Source: Raffaelea ambrosiae (taxonomy: Eukaryota; Ascomycota; Sordariomycetes; Ophiostomatales; Ophiostomataceae). Taken from it: 64,000 nt of DNA. The stretch covers positions 1,624,939 to 1,688,938 of the forward strand of contig PCDI01000001.1 of the NCBI GenBank assembly GCA_002778195.1. Direction: 5' to 3'. Positions 1 through 11,346 of this stretch are shown here, piece by piece. The stretch's first letter is position 1; each line of letters starts with the position of its first letter. The position numbers and the translations under genes are program-made. A model generated the notes under the pieces. The model saw nothing but the letters and a program-made list of their open reading frames with translations, was not told the DNA's origin and did no database searches.

Positions 1-3000
1 AAAGCGGCCCAGCCAAAGAGCAAAAAAAAAAAGCCAAAAAAAAAAAGCGAAAGAGAGCAGCAACCACAAAGGGAAGGAAGCCGCCACGCTTCACACACAA
101 AGGGCCGGGCGGCCCACACAAAGGGCGGCCACAAAAGGAGGCCTAGTTAGCTCAAGAGAAACCAGGGCCAGCCAACAAAGAAGGGCCCCCAAATTAACGG
201 AAAGCCCCCAACGAAGCCGGTTTGCATCTCTCTCTGTCTGTCTCTCGATGTAACGACTAGTCGCCATGTATGAGTTACCATCTGCTGCTGGGCTCTTCTC
301 TCTCCTGGCCCCCCTCCTTGCCTCGCCAGCACCACCACGGCGCGGAATCCGCTCGTCTCCAACAGCACACGCTAATGCGGGCCAAGTATTGTCCTTCTGC
401 ATGGTCCGCCCAATCATGGCGGCTGGCCGTCCTGCGTCCTCCTATTCTATTTACCTTTTTCCGCAAAGCTCCTCTGCAACACTACGCGATCGCTACTGCA
501 GGCCCGCCCCGCCGCCGGCGCCATTTTTTTTAAACCCTCCCCTACCTACGAGTACCTCCCAGAAACCGCCCCCCCTTTTTTTGATTCGTTTCTGTGGCTG
601 CTCCATATTGGTGCTACGTATCGTATGTATGCGTTTTGCCCCCCCCCCTCCCCCTCGACCGTTGAATACAAGGACCATGGAGTTGACAGACAGCGGAAGC
701 ACGCGTGAGGTGTGTACTGTGTAAGTGTGTGTGTATGTGTGTCCACACGCGGGGGGTAGCAACAACAACAAAGAAAGAAAAAAAGTACTGACTCGGTCAA
801 GCTCTTCTTGCTGGCCTCGTATTGTCTGTCTTGTGTTGGCAAGCATGCGGAGCTCGTCAGATCATGGTATCCCCCAAGATGCATGAGCTACATACATAGT
901 AGTACATGCACCAGAGTGTCTCCTGCGACTAACCACTAACACCATGTACTATGGTAGCAGCGAACCGGTCTCCCTCTGCTTCAGAGATGCACAAATCTTG
1001 CCATGTCAGATACAGGGCCCTTCCTCTGCATGCGGACGAACAGGCACAACCATGCGCGCCATTGCCTCCCTCGGCCCTGGACGGCGTGCTGTAAGTATTT
1101 TTGTCCTCTGCATGAGTGGCCATTTGCCGAAGAAAATGCTCCGAGCCTGCATTCCACGCCCAGAGCTGCGACTTGCTCCCGCTTGTTTCTTTGTCGTCTC
1201 TTCCCTCCCAAAAAAGTATTAAGAAATAAACCACGATAGTATACACTCAATCTCATGTATCTTACACGCACCCACACTGTGGGCTCTGGCTCACTAACAG
1301 ACACACACACACCCCCCCCTTCCCCCCGAGTGGGCTTGCTGATCTGGCGCCAGACGCCTTCCTTCTTCCTTCCGCCTTGCAGGGCCCTGCGGGCGGGTGC
1401 GGGCCAATATGGCTAGATCGCGGCACCAGAAAAGGAGCACTACAAGGCACGAAACACAGAAACCGCCCATGGCTGCTGTCCCCTCGGCAGAGCATATGAG
1501 CGTCCTTTTGTTGAAGGAGTCCATTTCCTCGCTTCGCTTCCCCCTTCTCTCTCCCCTTGCGTCGATATCCCCCCCCCCCTACTTCGACTCTCAAACCTAC
1601 CGGTGATGCCGCCCTTTGTGCATTTGGCTGTGCAGTAAGTAAATGGCATACATAGTCATAGGATATTCACACACGCACGCACGCATAACCACATGTATCT
1701 TACACAACACCACACCACACAACCTCAGAGACGCACACACCCCCCGGCCGACCGAGACAGCGCCTGCATATCTACATAGTATCTGCAATGCTTCCCCTCC
1801 TCTCGCTGTGCCAGCTTTTGGGTCAGTTTGCCGCCCCCTCCCTCCACTGAGCAGACCGATCACATCGAATGGTTGAGCAGATATGTATCTTCAACGATGT
1901 ACATGTATTTATTCTGCTTTCCCCATGCACAAAATTCCTTCCAGCCACACTGGACGCCTGAAAGAGCCACCTGGGATGGACACCTGGGATGGACACCCAG
2001 AATGTCTCCCTCCCCCCCTTTCCTCCATCTCCAGCGTGTAACTGCTTTGTATCATATATTAAAACAGCGTCGCAAGGAAAGGTGAACGGGCTGCAACGAG
2101 CTGCATACCTTCCTTCAACCCAGACCTGCCGCTCCACCCGCCCTTTCCGCGGTAAGACACACTGTTTTCTTATTGGGTCGTCGGTCTAGCTTCCCTGGCC
2201 TTTTTTATTTATTTTCTTGCCTTTCACGAAACAAACATTTTACGGGCTGGGCCACTCGGCCCCCAACTGGTTGGCTGCTCTTTGTGGGTCAGCTTGTCTT
2301 TTGTCTTTTCTTTTTGTCTTTTCTTTTCCTCCTTCCTTGCTGCCTTTGTTGCAAAATGCATTCTCTGCTTGAAGATTTCAAATTGCGACTGTGACCATAC
2401 TGTGACGAAACTGGCCTTTTTTTTTCTTTTTTGTTCTTTTTTCCTTTGTTCCTTCTTTCTCGACTTTCGTATTCGCCTTGCACATGCATGTCTCGACCCC
2501 CCAAATTGCTGCCAAACGTGCCCTTCACCCGCCCAAGCCCCCAATCTTCAACCACGTTACTATTGCAGGGTATGTGCATAGCTTAATGATCTTACTATGT
2601 GCATTGCCATACCTCATAGGCCTGTATGGGAGTGTGTCAGTTGGTTCTTTCTTCACTTTTTCTTAATAAGCCAATCCCACGTGATGTCAGCCTGTCCGAC
2701 CCGTCTAAGACACCACGTCTTATTGAACCATTTCGGGAAGGAGCGACCATAAGACATCAGACCTCCTAATTAGTTGATGGGTAATTGACCATGCGGTGTC
2801 CATGGCAGTGTTGATGGCGCAAAGATGTATTTTCGGTCTTTTTGTTTGTTTGTAGAGCATGCCGTTTACTTCGACTGCCCCCTTTCACTTTCGATTGTTA
2901 ACTCACAGTCATGCACTCCCCCTCTTTTGTAAATAGTGTCTCTCCACATGCGAGACATCTCCAAGGTCAAGTGAGCGGGACTTTGTTTTTTCTACAGCAG

Positions 3001-3612
3001 CCATTGTCTTGTTTCATTATTTTTGGCTTGCCTGAGTTGCCACATTCTTCAAGGTTTGTTCAACGAGCATCAAGCCTGCTAGACCGAGTCTTGGCCGAGC
3101 TCCAAGGCTATTCCTTCGGTCTAGGCCAGGCCACGGCTGCTCCTGGCATACAATCCGATCAGTCTCGGGCATGTCTCGCCAGCAGACGCAAGCTCTGATG
3201 CATGGCAAAAACATGTTCCCACTCTGCCGGACAACTAGCATCCGCAAACGACTAGCCGTGAAGCTTGCAAAAAAAAAAGAAAGCCCACAAACATTTCACA
3301 ACTACGGGCTGACCCGCTGCTGCAGCGTCCCACTTCGTCTCTTCTCTCTCCGAGACATACGTCTTTCTCCAAAGGAACCAACACCCAACAACAAGCACGG
3401 ATGTCAAGACTTCTGTTATGGTTTTTTTTTTCTTTTTAGGGCATTTTGTCTAATCCACATATATGGGGATTAACTATGGATGGCCAGACCTGCTGCATGA
3501 AGCCGCTTCTGGGATAATCAGCATATCGGAGACACCGTCGCATGCTACTATGTGGATGTGGCCTGTGGAGAAGAGGAAAAATATCAATCAAAGAACAACC
3601 GGAAACGACAGC

Positions 3613-3633
3613 GGGGGGGGGGGGGGGGGGGGG
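3613..3633 (+). repeat. poly-G tract (21 G)
   Basis: An uninterrupted run of 21 G lies in intergenic DNA. It is one of several long G/C homopolymers in the window. Its exact length is uncertain because sequencing and assembly often miscount such runs. Confidence 0.9.
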
Positions 3634-5543
3634 TCAACGTGATCATTCATCTGCTACCGGATACCGGTGGGCTTTCCGGCTGTGGCAAGTTTTGCATCAA
3701 AAATGAAAATGTCTCGTTGGCAGCTTTGTCTTTTGAGAGAACATCTCCAAAATGGGCGGGATGCCCCGTGCTCATAGCTCACTGGCGACTAGGAGAAGTA
3801 CCAACAGCAGAGGTGGTCGTCTCGGAAGTGTCTCGGCAGATACAACTTCAGAGGCAAGGGAGAACTTCAAACAACCTCCCTCCCCAGATCACCACTTCGG
3901 AAAGACGACAAGTATGGGCTGTCTGTAGCCCGTAATCTTTTTGCCCGAAAGTTTTCCGCTGCCGACCGACCGGTTGCAAGCAGCTGAGGATTCAAGTCAA
4001 CGCGGCCTGTGGGTGTCATGGCCTGTACTTGCATATAATTTTGTGTGTTTTTTTTTTTGTTTTTTTTTTGTTTTGCTTGACAACTGGCGCGTTGCAGACT
4101 GCCATGCAAGAAGGGATGCCTGCGGTCACAAGCAAGGACACCATCCCGGTCAAACTGCCAGAATACCGTCCGTTGGCATGACACTCGAGAGCGGCAAGAA
4201 GGTTGTATCCGCACCCATCTGCCAATCTGTATCTCACAAAAGAGAAGAAGGAAAAAAAAGTTCGGCTGTGAAGGGATATGTGACGGGCGGGCTCCTGGTG
4301 GCATATCTCTGCATCTTAACATACAGGGTATTTGTAGTATACCATGTCACTATCTGCCTTGTAGTTGACCTGTTGACAGAGGTCTCTCCGTCCCAGAGCG
4401 GACAAATACTCGGGTCCGCTCGTCAGGGTGTGTTGGCCCGAGCCGAACAGAAGATAGGGAAGGAGGGGGGGGGAATGGAAGACTACAATGGTCCCTGCCA
4501 CAGGCGTGTCTGGCCGTTCCCGTCCATGAGAGAAGAGTGGGAGGGGCCTCGACCCGTGTTGGATACGGCAACGTTTTACGCAGATCAACTCAAATGTCAT
4601 AATTGCCAGGTAGGCAAGCCAGCCAAGCCGGTGTATGTGTCGAGGTAAACCTTCACACACACACTCACTCGGTCACAGAAACAGATACATCATTTCAAAA
4701 AAGTCAAAAATGGATACTGCCGAAAGGAAAGCAAATAAAAAGAAAAAGGGCAAAAAAGTCGCGCCCACCCCACGCGGAGAAGAAAGAAGGGTGTGATTGA
4801 GCTGGGTTGCGGTCGCCCACTTCTTTTAGGGTGTGTGCGTCTCCGTTGCTCGTTCTTGTCCCGTTGCAGTTCTCTGTTTTGTCTTTCTTGGTCCTGCTGC
4901 GTTGTATTTTGGTTGCTTGGGCCATCTCTTTATTTTGTTTTTCTTTGCCAGATGCCAAGACAAGTACAATTCTCACGGTGTTGTGTGGTTGCTCCGGCCC
5001 GGTATACAAATACACAATGCTACTGCTACGTAAGATGCACACCTGTATTACTGGTTTCTTTTTTTTTATGGCTCCTTGTCTCTTAAAGCTCGCATCCCAG
5101 CGTATACGTCGCTCGCAGAAGAAGCTTAGTTGCATTGCGCACCCCGGGAATCGCCGGTGAACAGACTGTCCCGCTCGAAGAAGGGAAGGGCAAAGGAGAG
5201 ACAAAAAGAGAACTACAGGAGGAGGAGGAGGGAAAACAAAGCAACCCTTGTCTGACCGAGTCCCCCCTCCCCCTCTCCCGATACAGATTTCTTCTCTCCC
5301 GTTCAGGCAAACGCGTCATCAGTCCAACGTGAATGACTCTATTTTGTCACCAGTCTGTCACCATTCGACCGGCCAGTCACTGCTCTTTTGCGCTGACAAA
5401 TACCAAATGTGCCTACTCGTTCTTTATTGTCTGTGTGTATCTTACAATAAAAGAACACAAAAGGACTTTTTTTTTCTTTTCTTTATTGGGACTTTTCAGC
5501 CAGTACTTACACCTGGACAGTTTGCGCGGGGGGGCTCACAAAG

Positions 5544-5559
5544 TACATAGTACTATGTA
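5544..5559. repeat. 16-bp perfect palindrome of the ACATAGTA family
   Basis: The sequence TACATAGTACTATGTA is its own reverse complement. It is followed directly by GTATCTTAC at 5560-5568. It is the most complete member of a family of short intergenic words scattered through the window. Confidence 0.85.
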
Positions 5560-6260
5560 GTATCTTACTAGGTTTGGGGGGGGGCAGCTTGGATAAATAT
5601 CCCCACAATGGCAGTGTAGTGTATCCGGCTAGCATCTAATAGTATTTGACTAGCATCTGATAGCTAAGGGAAAGCCGTTTTAGAAGGATTCGCGTTAGGG
5701 GTTGTGTTCCTCTCGTCTCGCTTGAAAGTGGCGAGATGTTCCCGTGTGAAGTATTGCTACGAACATGTGTTTGGCATTTGGTCTAATTCTTTTTTTTTTC
5801 GAACTATCAGCTTGGAAGGATCGTCGTGTGGCAGAAGCGCGGCAGTTACACCGTAGAATGTCTACACCGTAAAAAATGCAATGCAACTTGCATCGTACTA
5901 CAAGTACAGGAGCATGCATGCACCTTGCTTTCCGCGCCAGATTTCATCTTGAAAGGGTACAGACAGAGGCAGATTTCCGAGTTCATACAGACTTTATCAC
6001 CAAAGGTGGGCAGACCTTTTTTTTTTTTTTTTGACGTTCCGTTTTCAACTCTTTGCAGGGCCATGCAGGCCGTCCGTCTTCTTATTCGTTCGTATTTCTT
6101 GCGCTCGGATTCGTCCTTTTTTCCGGTGGTTTTTTTTTCTCTCCTGATTTTTGTCTAAAATTGTTTACTCTCCATTTTCCCTCTGCGTGCGCATTGCATG
6201 CATCTGCAGAGTGTAGCTGCATCTGAGTTGCAGCTGTGCATTAGGCGAACCATGCAATAT

Positions 6261-6347
6261 CAGAAAGAAGAAAAAGAAGAAAGAAGAAAAAAGAAAAAAG
6301 AAAAAAGAAAAAAGAAAAAAGAAAAAAGAAAAAAGAAAAGAAGAAAG
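6261..6347 (+). repeat. A-rich heptamer microsatellite (GAAAAAA)n
   Basis: A purine-only tract starts with irregular GAA/GAAAAA units and then settles into about seven GAAAAAA repeats. It lies in gene-free DNA. Confidence 0.9.
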
Positions 6348-7085
6348 TGCATGCTGTGCAGAATGCTAGTACATGTGAATGCAAAGGAAACAACACGCCC
6401 TATGCAAGCGAAGCCATGTCAGTCAATGCAAGGCGTGTAAAGGGAACAAAATAGAAGAAAAAAGAAGACGAGAAGAAAACGCCACCAGTCCACCATGGCA
6501 GCCACGAAAACAAGTTTATGTGCCTGGAGTCAAAACAAACAGACGGGAACGATGATAAACAAGACATACCGAGTATGTAACGAACCAATGCTCGTACCTG
6601 CGGCCGGGTCGGTCGCCACTTCACCGCGAGATGTTTTTCATCTTGCTTGTTGTGTGCTGTTCGCTATGCTCTTCGTTGTCTCCTGTGATTTTGCTCATTT
6701 ACTCTCTTCGCAAGCCAGGGTGGAGTTTCTTGTTTTTTATTCCCCTTTGTTTTTGTTTCCTTCTCACTGTAATTCCGCCAGCGCATACTTGCAGATGGGT
6801 TGCATGAATCGCGTCGGAGGGTGCCCGTCAATTTGGTCTGTTTTTTCTTGTACTTCTGCATACATTTAAATTTTTTTAATTTCTCCTATTGATTCCTCAC
6901 GTCTTCCCATAAAGCAGGGGACAGCCATGTCACAATCTAGACTATCAAAAATGGATAATCAAACCAAAACTCGGATATGGAACCTGCATATTTCGCTGTC
7001 CTGTATTTTTATTTTATTGTATTTTATTTGCGGGGTTTCGGCTACTTTGAAGACCTGCTGTCAGATGGTCTGACGAATAGCTAAA

Positions 7086-7202
7086 GGGGCTTTTCTCCTG
7101 CAAGAGGATAACTGCATGTTAGTTCTATTTTACGTGGTGTTTCTCCTGTATGATACATGTTAATTCGATCTTACATGGGGCTTCTCCTATATCGTACATG
7201 TG
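7086..7202 (+). repeat. imperfect ~45-bp direct repeats, about 2.5 copies
   Basis: Each unit contains TTCTCCT, then a diverged middle with a CATGTTA word, then TTTTACGTGG or CTTACATGGG. Copies start near 7086, 7135 and 7176, and the third is truncated. The copies differ at many positions, so this is an old tandem duplication rather than a fresh satellite. Confidence 0.6.
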
Positions 7203-7912
7203 TGTGCTGGCAACGTTGTCACGGCCGAGAGGCAAAGTGGATGGGCAGGCGGCGGGCCGTATCGCAGAATTGGCCTGGTTGGGGGTTGAAGCATGCGCAT
7301 GTGTGGTAGGCCACTCGTAGGTTTTTTACACGAACGCAATCTTACTTTCAAGATATGCAGTGGCGGCTGAAGGCCTAGACGTCTTCAGCTTGGCCAGTCC
7401 GCTGGACCCTTTCTTCGACGGATAAGATGCTGCAAGGCTTTCCCTCGCGTGTGCCAAAACACAGGCGACTGTGAACCTATGCCTTGTGGCAGACTGAATT
7501 ACCCGGCAAAAGGACAGGTTATGATATCGTCGTCTCTCCTTGTCCTGGCCACGTCCGTGGAAGTACGACAAGTGTGAATCATTCTGGGCTCTGATTGTCT
7601 TTTGTCTTGCCAGTTGTAAGAAAGAGGGACCAGGCAAAAGAATGATCAGTTGGTATATTCTGTTCAACATATGATACATGAGGGATGTTTCTGAAGACAG
7701 TCTGTTAGGTATCACCAAAGCCTCACCAAAGCCTCACCACGCGGCGCAAATCATCATGCCTCCCACTCGACTCCTGCAAAGTGCTTTCACCCCAGACGCC
7801 GCAAGAACAGCACTCACCACCACGACTCCTGCCAAACACCACTCGTAACAGCTCCTCGGCCAGCGACCCCTTTTTGAACATCCCTCGCAACGATAACAAC
7901 GCCGACAATAAC

Positions 7913-7913
<1 letters not shown>

Positions 7914-7961
<48 letters not shown>

Positions 7962-7962
7962 C
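7914..7962 (+). repeat. (AAC)n trinucleotide microsatellite
   Basis: About 16 AAC units lie just downstream (3' side) of the minus-strand luciferase-domain gene. They would be read as (GTT)n in its 3' untranslated region. The tract is not inside a supported coding region. Confidence 0.9.
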
Positions 7963-8003
7963 TTCCTTATCCGCAAGCACCTCTCTCCCTCGCCCTCTCC
8001 CTC

Positions 8004-8864
8004 TTACGCCTCTTTCGGCACTACAATCGCCCCCCCGGTCGGCCCGCCGGCGGCTGCAAACCGCGCCGTCGCCACCACCAGCCGCTTCCACACCGCCATC
8101 TCCGCCTCGTCCCGCGGCGCATACACAAACAGATACGTCAGCGGCAGCTTCGGCGCCACCGCGCTCGTCCGCCCGGCCAGCTTGTGCCGCTCGCCCCACC
8201 CGCCCGCCACCACCTGCCGCGCGTCCGGCAGACTGAGGATCATGTGCGAGCTACCCTCGCCGTGGGCGTGGCACAGCTCCATCGTGGCGCGGTGTGGCGG
8301 CGCGGCGTACGCGGGCGCGGTCACCCGCCACAGGGCGGGCGTGCCGACGCCTTCTGACTGGGAGGGCCGGATGGCCAGCACCTGGGGGTTGGCGGCCGCG
8401 AGGGCGTGCAAAAAGGCGTCCTGGGCGGCGCGCGTGCCCGCAGGGGGCCAGTCCGAGGTCTGGCGCTGGGGGGCGACGAAGCCGGGGACGACGGGGCGGC
8501 TTCCGCGGCGGAGCCCGATGGAGGAGGACCGATTGTCCGGGGTCGATGGCCCCAGGTACGAGACCTCGCCCCGGCCGGCGTACAGGGCGGCGTGCTGGGG
8601 GTTCGGGTGGCGGAGGGGCCCGTCGTCGGCGAGCTGGCTGGTGGGCGTGGCAACAAGCTGGGCGAGCCCCTGTATCATCCAGCCGACGATGTTGTGGGGG
8701 ATGCCGCCCGGGCCGATGGAGAGGTAGAGCTGGTAGTTGCGGTAGCCGGCGACCACGGCGGGCGACAGGGCGAGGGCGGCACCGACGGCGGCGGCGGCGA
8801 GGCCCGGCCGGGCACGGGCGTGCTGGACGAACTGGCAAAGGGCAGCCTGGATGGAGGAGGACAT
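8004..8864 (-). CDS. luciferase-domain (DUF5519) membrane-anchored protein
   Basis: This is an intronless frame of 286 residues. A hydrophobic helix at about residues 22-41 could anchor the protein. It is followed by the block GPGGIPHNIVGW (51-62), and near the C-terminus by LPLTYLFVYAPRDEAE. From memory, these blocks are typical of the fungal DUF5519 'luciferase domain' family, whose members are usually about 270-300 residues. The biochemical function of the family is not known, and the name does not mean the protein emits light. I start at 8864 because the conserved family layout begins there. The frame stays open upstream to an ATG at 9137, but those extra 91 residues are Arg/Pro-rich leader-like sequence. 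The neighbours give no functional link. Confidence 0.75.
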   Translation of the reverse strand: MSSSIQAALCQFVQHARARPGLAAAAVGAALALSPAVVAGYRNYQLYLSIGPGGIPHNIVGWMIQGLAQLVATPTSQLADDGPLRHPNPQHAALYAGRGEVSYLGPSTPDNRSSSIGLRRGSRPVVPGFVAPQRQTSDWPPAGTRAAQDAFLHALAAANPQVLAIRPSQSEGVGTPALWRVTAPAYAAPPHRATMELCHAHGEGSSHMILSLPDARQVVAGGWGERHKLAGRTSAVAPKLPLTYLFVYAPRDEAEMAVWKRLVVATARFAAAGGPTGGAIVVPKEA

Positions 8865-11089
8865 GGTGTTGGTGGGTGCCCCTGGGAGCAGGGGTTGTGT
8901 GTGTTGACACAAGGAGAGCAAGGTCAGAGGGAGTCGTTGGTGGTTTCTCCCAGCCCGTCTTGGGTTGGTTGAGCCGTTGCGTATGGGTCTGTCTTGTTCA
9001 AGGACAGTCCTTCCTGTTCGAGGAACCCTTGCAAGACTCCGCGTATTCTTTGCGAGTGGCCTTGGATGTCGACCCCCCTTCGTCGCGAGAGGTCGTCGTC
9101 TTTTATATGTCCGCACGGCGGTTGCTCGCAGGCTCACGAGTCAATCCGAGACTCCGGCAGGCGAGAGTCTAGCGTCAACGTCGTACAAGTCGGCACACTA
9201 TACGAGGAAAAAGAGAAGCGTCGCCTGCTTCTCGGTATTTCCCCGACATTTCCCTCGCCGATAGAAACGGCCCCCCCGGCAGTGTACCAAGCACAGAATT
9301 GACGATCACCCTGGCTGGAGAGGCGCTGATTTGCTGGAGGCGACAAAAGCCCGATGGTTTTCGGAGAAAAAAGGGCAATACGTAAGACAGAAAAGTTGGA
9401 AGCTATTAACCCCGTGCTCTTGTGTGTTTTCTTACATACGGCCCATACGAGTTGGTGTGCGGCCATGTGGAAGCCGGACTGCACAGGACATGCATTCTGT
9501 CAGACACGGTGCAATAAGGGCACGAGTCGGCGTTAGAAGGAGTTCCGCCGAACAAGCCCGACAGGGACGGAAGTCGCGTCTGGGTGCCCTGCCCGTCTAC
9601 ACGCTGTGGCGGGGAACCATAAATGCGGGTACTTGCCGTTTTGGTCCATCGCTCTTGCCTTAACTAGTTATTGATGAGGCCGTACGCTGTTAGCTGCCTT
9701 CTGGGAGTCTCCTACGGCCAAGAACACGATCTCCCGAGTCCGCCTACTCTTACCCTCTTCTTCCCGTCTTCCTCACACGATCGATCCCCTTTGTCTCGGT
9801 GGCTCGAGTTGCCTCATCGACTGCACGTGCTGTTGCGCAAGAAGCATGCTCCCCCCCACCCACTCTGAAACCAGACTTGCCACGACCGGTAGCGGCAGAA
9901 GGCAAAAGTCTAACCTAAACAAAACAGCCCCAGTGGCCACGCCGAAAATGCCTAAATGGCACGACTGAGGTCTCCGAAGAGAATCTTTTTTTTTGGCTTC
10001 TATCTATCTCGGCAGACTGGAATCACAAAAGAAGAAAGAGAAAGAGAGAGTGTGAGAAAGATCAATTGAACGCCACGACAACAGACTGCCGAAATTAGAC
10101 AGGCGCAGCTCGACATCCCAGCCAGACATGGCTGCCCAGGGGTAAGCATAAACGGGGTGTGCCTGATCGACAAGCTGACTGATATTGCCCGCAATGGCTG
10201 TGCCATTGACAGAGGGCAGAGGGCAGGGAACCCAGTGGATGGGAAAGGCCAAGAGGTCGGCTTTTGACATGCCTGTTGTGTAAGCTGGCAGGGCCGGCCT
10301 GCCACTTCAGAGTGAACCTTCGTCTCAAGAAACCCTGCCAGACACACAGAACGCACGCACGCACGCGTGCCCAGGCAGGACATATGCATATACCACGTAC
10401 AGGCTCCACGTCGTCAAAATTTAAGCTTTGTCTCCCCAGACTTGGCCTGGTATGGCGTCACGAGCCAAGACGGCCAAGTAGTCTTGTCTGTCTATCACCA
10501 TGATCAAAAGAAGCTGGCATTTCAACATCGCGCACAACACTTTACTGAAGACACCTCTGGGAACAAAGTCGTCTTCGTCTAAATTGCTTTGTTGTTTTCT
10601 GCCGCTTGCTATTTGCTTCGAAACAGACAGTACCTTTCTTTTCATCACTATTCTCTTCTTCCAACACCAGCCCGTTACAGACTTCCCATAAATGATCGCC
10701 GGCCGCTCGTGTCTCGACTCCCGGCCCGGCCATTCCTCTCGCCAGCCCCCCTGCTCCTTTGGACAGATGCATCCCAGAATGCACAGATTGAGACACCCGT
10801 GAGCACGAAATGAGAGAGCAAGAGCACAATCTACCGGCTCCAAACTTGGACGTGTGTTCTCGGGGCATCAATGTCCTTTGCTGTTCTCTGTTGTTGCTGG
10901 TGGTGCCCAATCTTGGTTCGCGTCGTCCGCGCTCTCCTTCTTTGAAACAGGGCCTGTACTTCCAAGATATGGAATAACCAGACCTGCATACGCATGAACA
11001 ACAAACGTGTTGTGTAGAGGAGCTAATCCGAGATGCAGGTCCGGGGTGTAGGCGTTCTCGGAAGGACATCTTTTCTCTGGCCTGTCTCT
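8865..11089. other. intergenic region
   Basis: No supported gene lies between the luciferase-domain gene and the pyrimidine leader of the aspartic protease. Open frames on both strands near 10000-11070 overlap each other and carry no recognisable domain. I see no RNA gene. Confidence 0.6.
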
Positions 11090-11335
11090 TTTACTGCTGT
11101 CTCTCCTCCTGTGTTTGCCCATTTCCTTTTTCTTTCCCTTGTTTGTTTGCTCTTCTGTTCCTTTCCTTTTTTTTTCGTCTCCCAGTTTGGTCCTTTTTCT
11201 CATTTTTCTTCGTTCTTTCGTCTTTCTCGTCTTTTCTTCTTTTCCCTTCTTCTCTTCTTTTGTCCTCTTTCTTTTCTATTCCCGTGTATTCTTTCTCTCC
11301 TTTTTTTTGGATTTAGTCACTCCTTTCAACTCCAA
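11090..11335 (+). promoter_or_regulatory. pyrimidine-rich leader of the aspartic protease gene
   Basis: About 240 bp are nearly pure T/C on the coding strand and end ten or so bases before the protease ATG. CT-rich stretches of this kind commonly surround transcription starts and 5' untranslated regions in filamentous fungi. The exact transcription start cannot be read from the sequence. Confidence 0.6.
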
Positions 11336-11346
11336 CCCTGCCCATC

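Larger units (their letters stand above)
1..8003. other. 8 kb gene-free region
   Basis: I see no credible gene here. The open frames on both strands are short, overlap one another, and are made of low-complexity residues. None shows a recognisable domain or a run of plausible exons. The DNA is rich in poly-A/T, CT and CA runs. It contains a 21-G tract, an A-rich heptamer satellite, an imperfect 45-bp direct repeat and many copies of the short ACATAGTA/GTATCTTAC words described under findings. A non-coding RNA or a decayed element could be hidden here, but nothing in the sequence proves it. Confidence 0.6.

Noticed and set aside
3941..4648. Long plus-strand open frame (235 codons) in the first gene-free region
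   Set aside because: It crosses a T-rich run, has no recognisable domain or conserved pattern, and overlaps an equally long antisense frame.
8865..9137. Upstream in-frame extension (91 codons) of the luciferase-domain protein
   Set aside because: The Arg/Pro-rich leader-like sequence is not part of the usual family layout. A longer form cannot be excluded, but the internal ATG fits better.
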